Of a DNA stretch of 5,377 nucleotides, positions 5,297-5,377 are shown one piece after another; positions within the stretch are counted from its first letter, which is position 1, and each line of letters begins with the position of its first letter. The stretch is from positions 1 through 5,377 of the forward strand of contig JAAWDW010000165.1 in assembly GCA_022793975.1 (NCBI GenBank). The letters are read 5' to 3'. Made by a program: the position numbers and the translations under genes. The DNA is from Bacillota bacterium. GTDB lineage: Bacteria; Bacillota; Clostridia; Peptostreptococcales; Anaerovoracaceae. The notes below the pieces were generated by a model. That model was given only the letters and a program-made list of their open reading frames with translations, was not told the DNA's origin and did no database searches.

Positions 5297-5377
5297 AGTC
5301 CAGAAGTTCCCCAGAGTAGAAGCGCATCTCCTTTCCAGCCCGCGGATCAGGGCGGACATGACGGCTATTCCCGTACC
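5297..5377 (-). CDS. kdpA: Fragment of potassium-transporting ATPase subunit A (KdpA), probably from another locus or genome
   Basis: Reading inward from the right edge, 27 codons on the minus strand give GTGIAVMSALIRGLERRC followed by ASTLGNFWT. This resembles the KdpA segment that in E. coli reads SGIAVIFALIRAF and STLGNAWVD, around residues 130-160 of the roughly 560-residue potassium-selective membrane subunit of the KdpFABC pump. The match is recalled, not computed. Past 5297 the same frame reads into antisense asnS and no longer resembles KdpA. G+C of these 81 bases is about 59%, clearly above the neighbouring asnS sequence. The piece is too short to carry a start, stop or selectivity-filter residue. 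Confidence 0.6.

Noticed and set aside
5297..5377. Continuation of asnS on the plus strand to the window edge
   Set aside because: The frame stays open, but the 27 residues do not resemble AsnRS after GEMF, base composition shifts, and the opposite strand matches KdpA.

Overview
The window looks like part of a Firmicutes (Clostridia-type) chromosome. The genes are moderately AT-rich with strong purine-rich Shine-Dalgarno sites. The pantothenate operon order, the use of a DUF2520-type reductase and the AgrA/LytTR-like receiver domain all fit an anaerobic gut or rumen clostridium. The genus cannot be named from this sequence.

Layout: (1) 1-361, minus strand, the N-terminal receiver domain of a response regulator that runs off the left edge. 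(2) About 362-920, a 560-base AT-rich intergenic stretch with no convincing gene but with several nested inverted and direct repeats, including a perfect 15-bp tandem duplication. (3) 921-1361, a small four-helix membrane protein of the 'putative ABC-transporter type IV / CmpB' family. (4) 1371-4593, a complete pantothenate (vitamin B5) operon. It has a near-consensus sigma-A promoter, then a leader of about 120 nt with two tandem hairpins, each carrying two bulged adenines, that match my knowledge of the pan RNA motif. The genes follow in the order Rossmann/DUF2520 reductase (probable PanG-type ketopantoate reductase), panB, panC, panD. (5) 4594-4771, a structured leader with its own tandem promoters. 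(6) From 4772, asnS (asparaginyl-tRNA synthetase), which is recognisable only to codon 175 (5296). (7) The last ~81 bases (5297-5377) are more GC-rich and encode, on the minus strand, a piece of KdpA (potassium-transporting ATPase). The right edge therefore looks like a chimeric join.

The pan genes form a full route. PanB makes ketopantoate from 2-ketoisovalerate, the DUF2520 protein probably reduces it to pantoate, PanD makes beta-alanine from aspartate, and PanC joins pantoate to beta-alanine. The promoter and leader in front of the first gene suggest co-transcription and RNA-level control of all four.

No wholly new system is evident. The items most worth a second look are the tandem pan-type leader, the non-PanE reductase it controls, the structured asnS leader, the repeat-rich intergenic region and the asnS/kdpA chimera.
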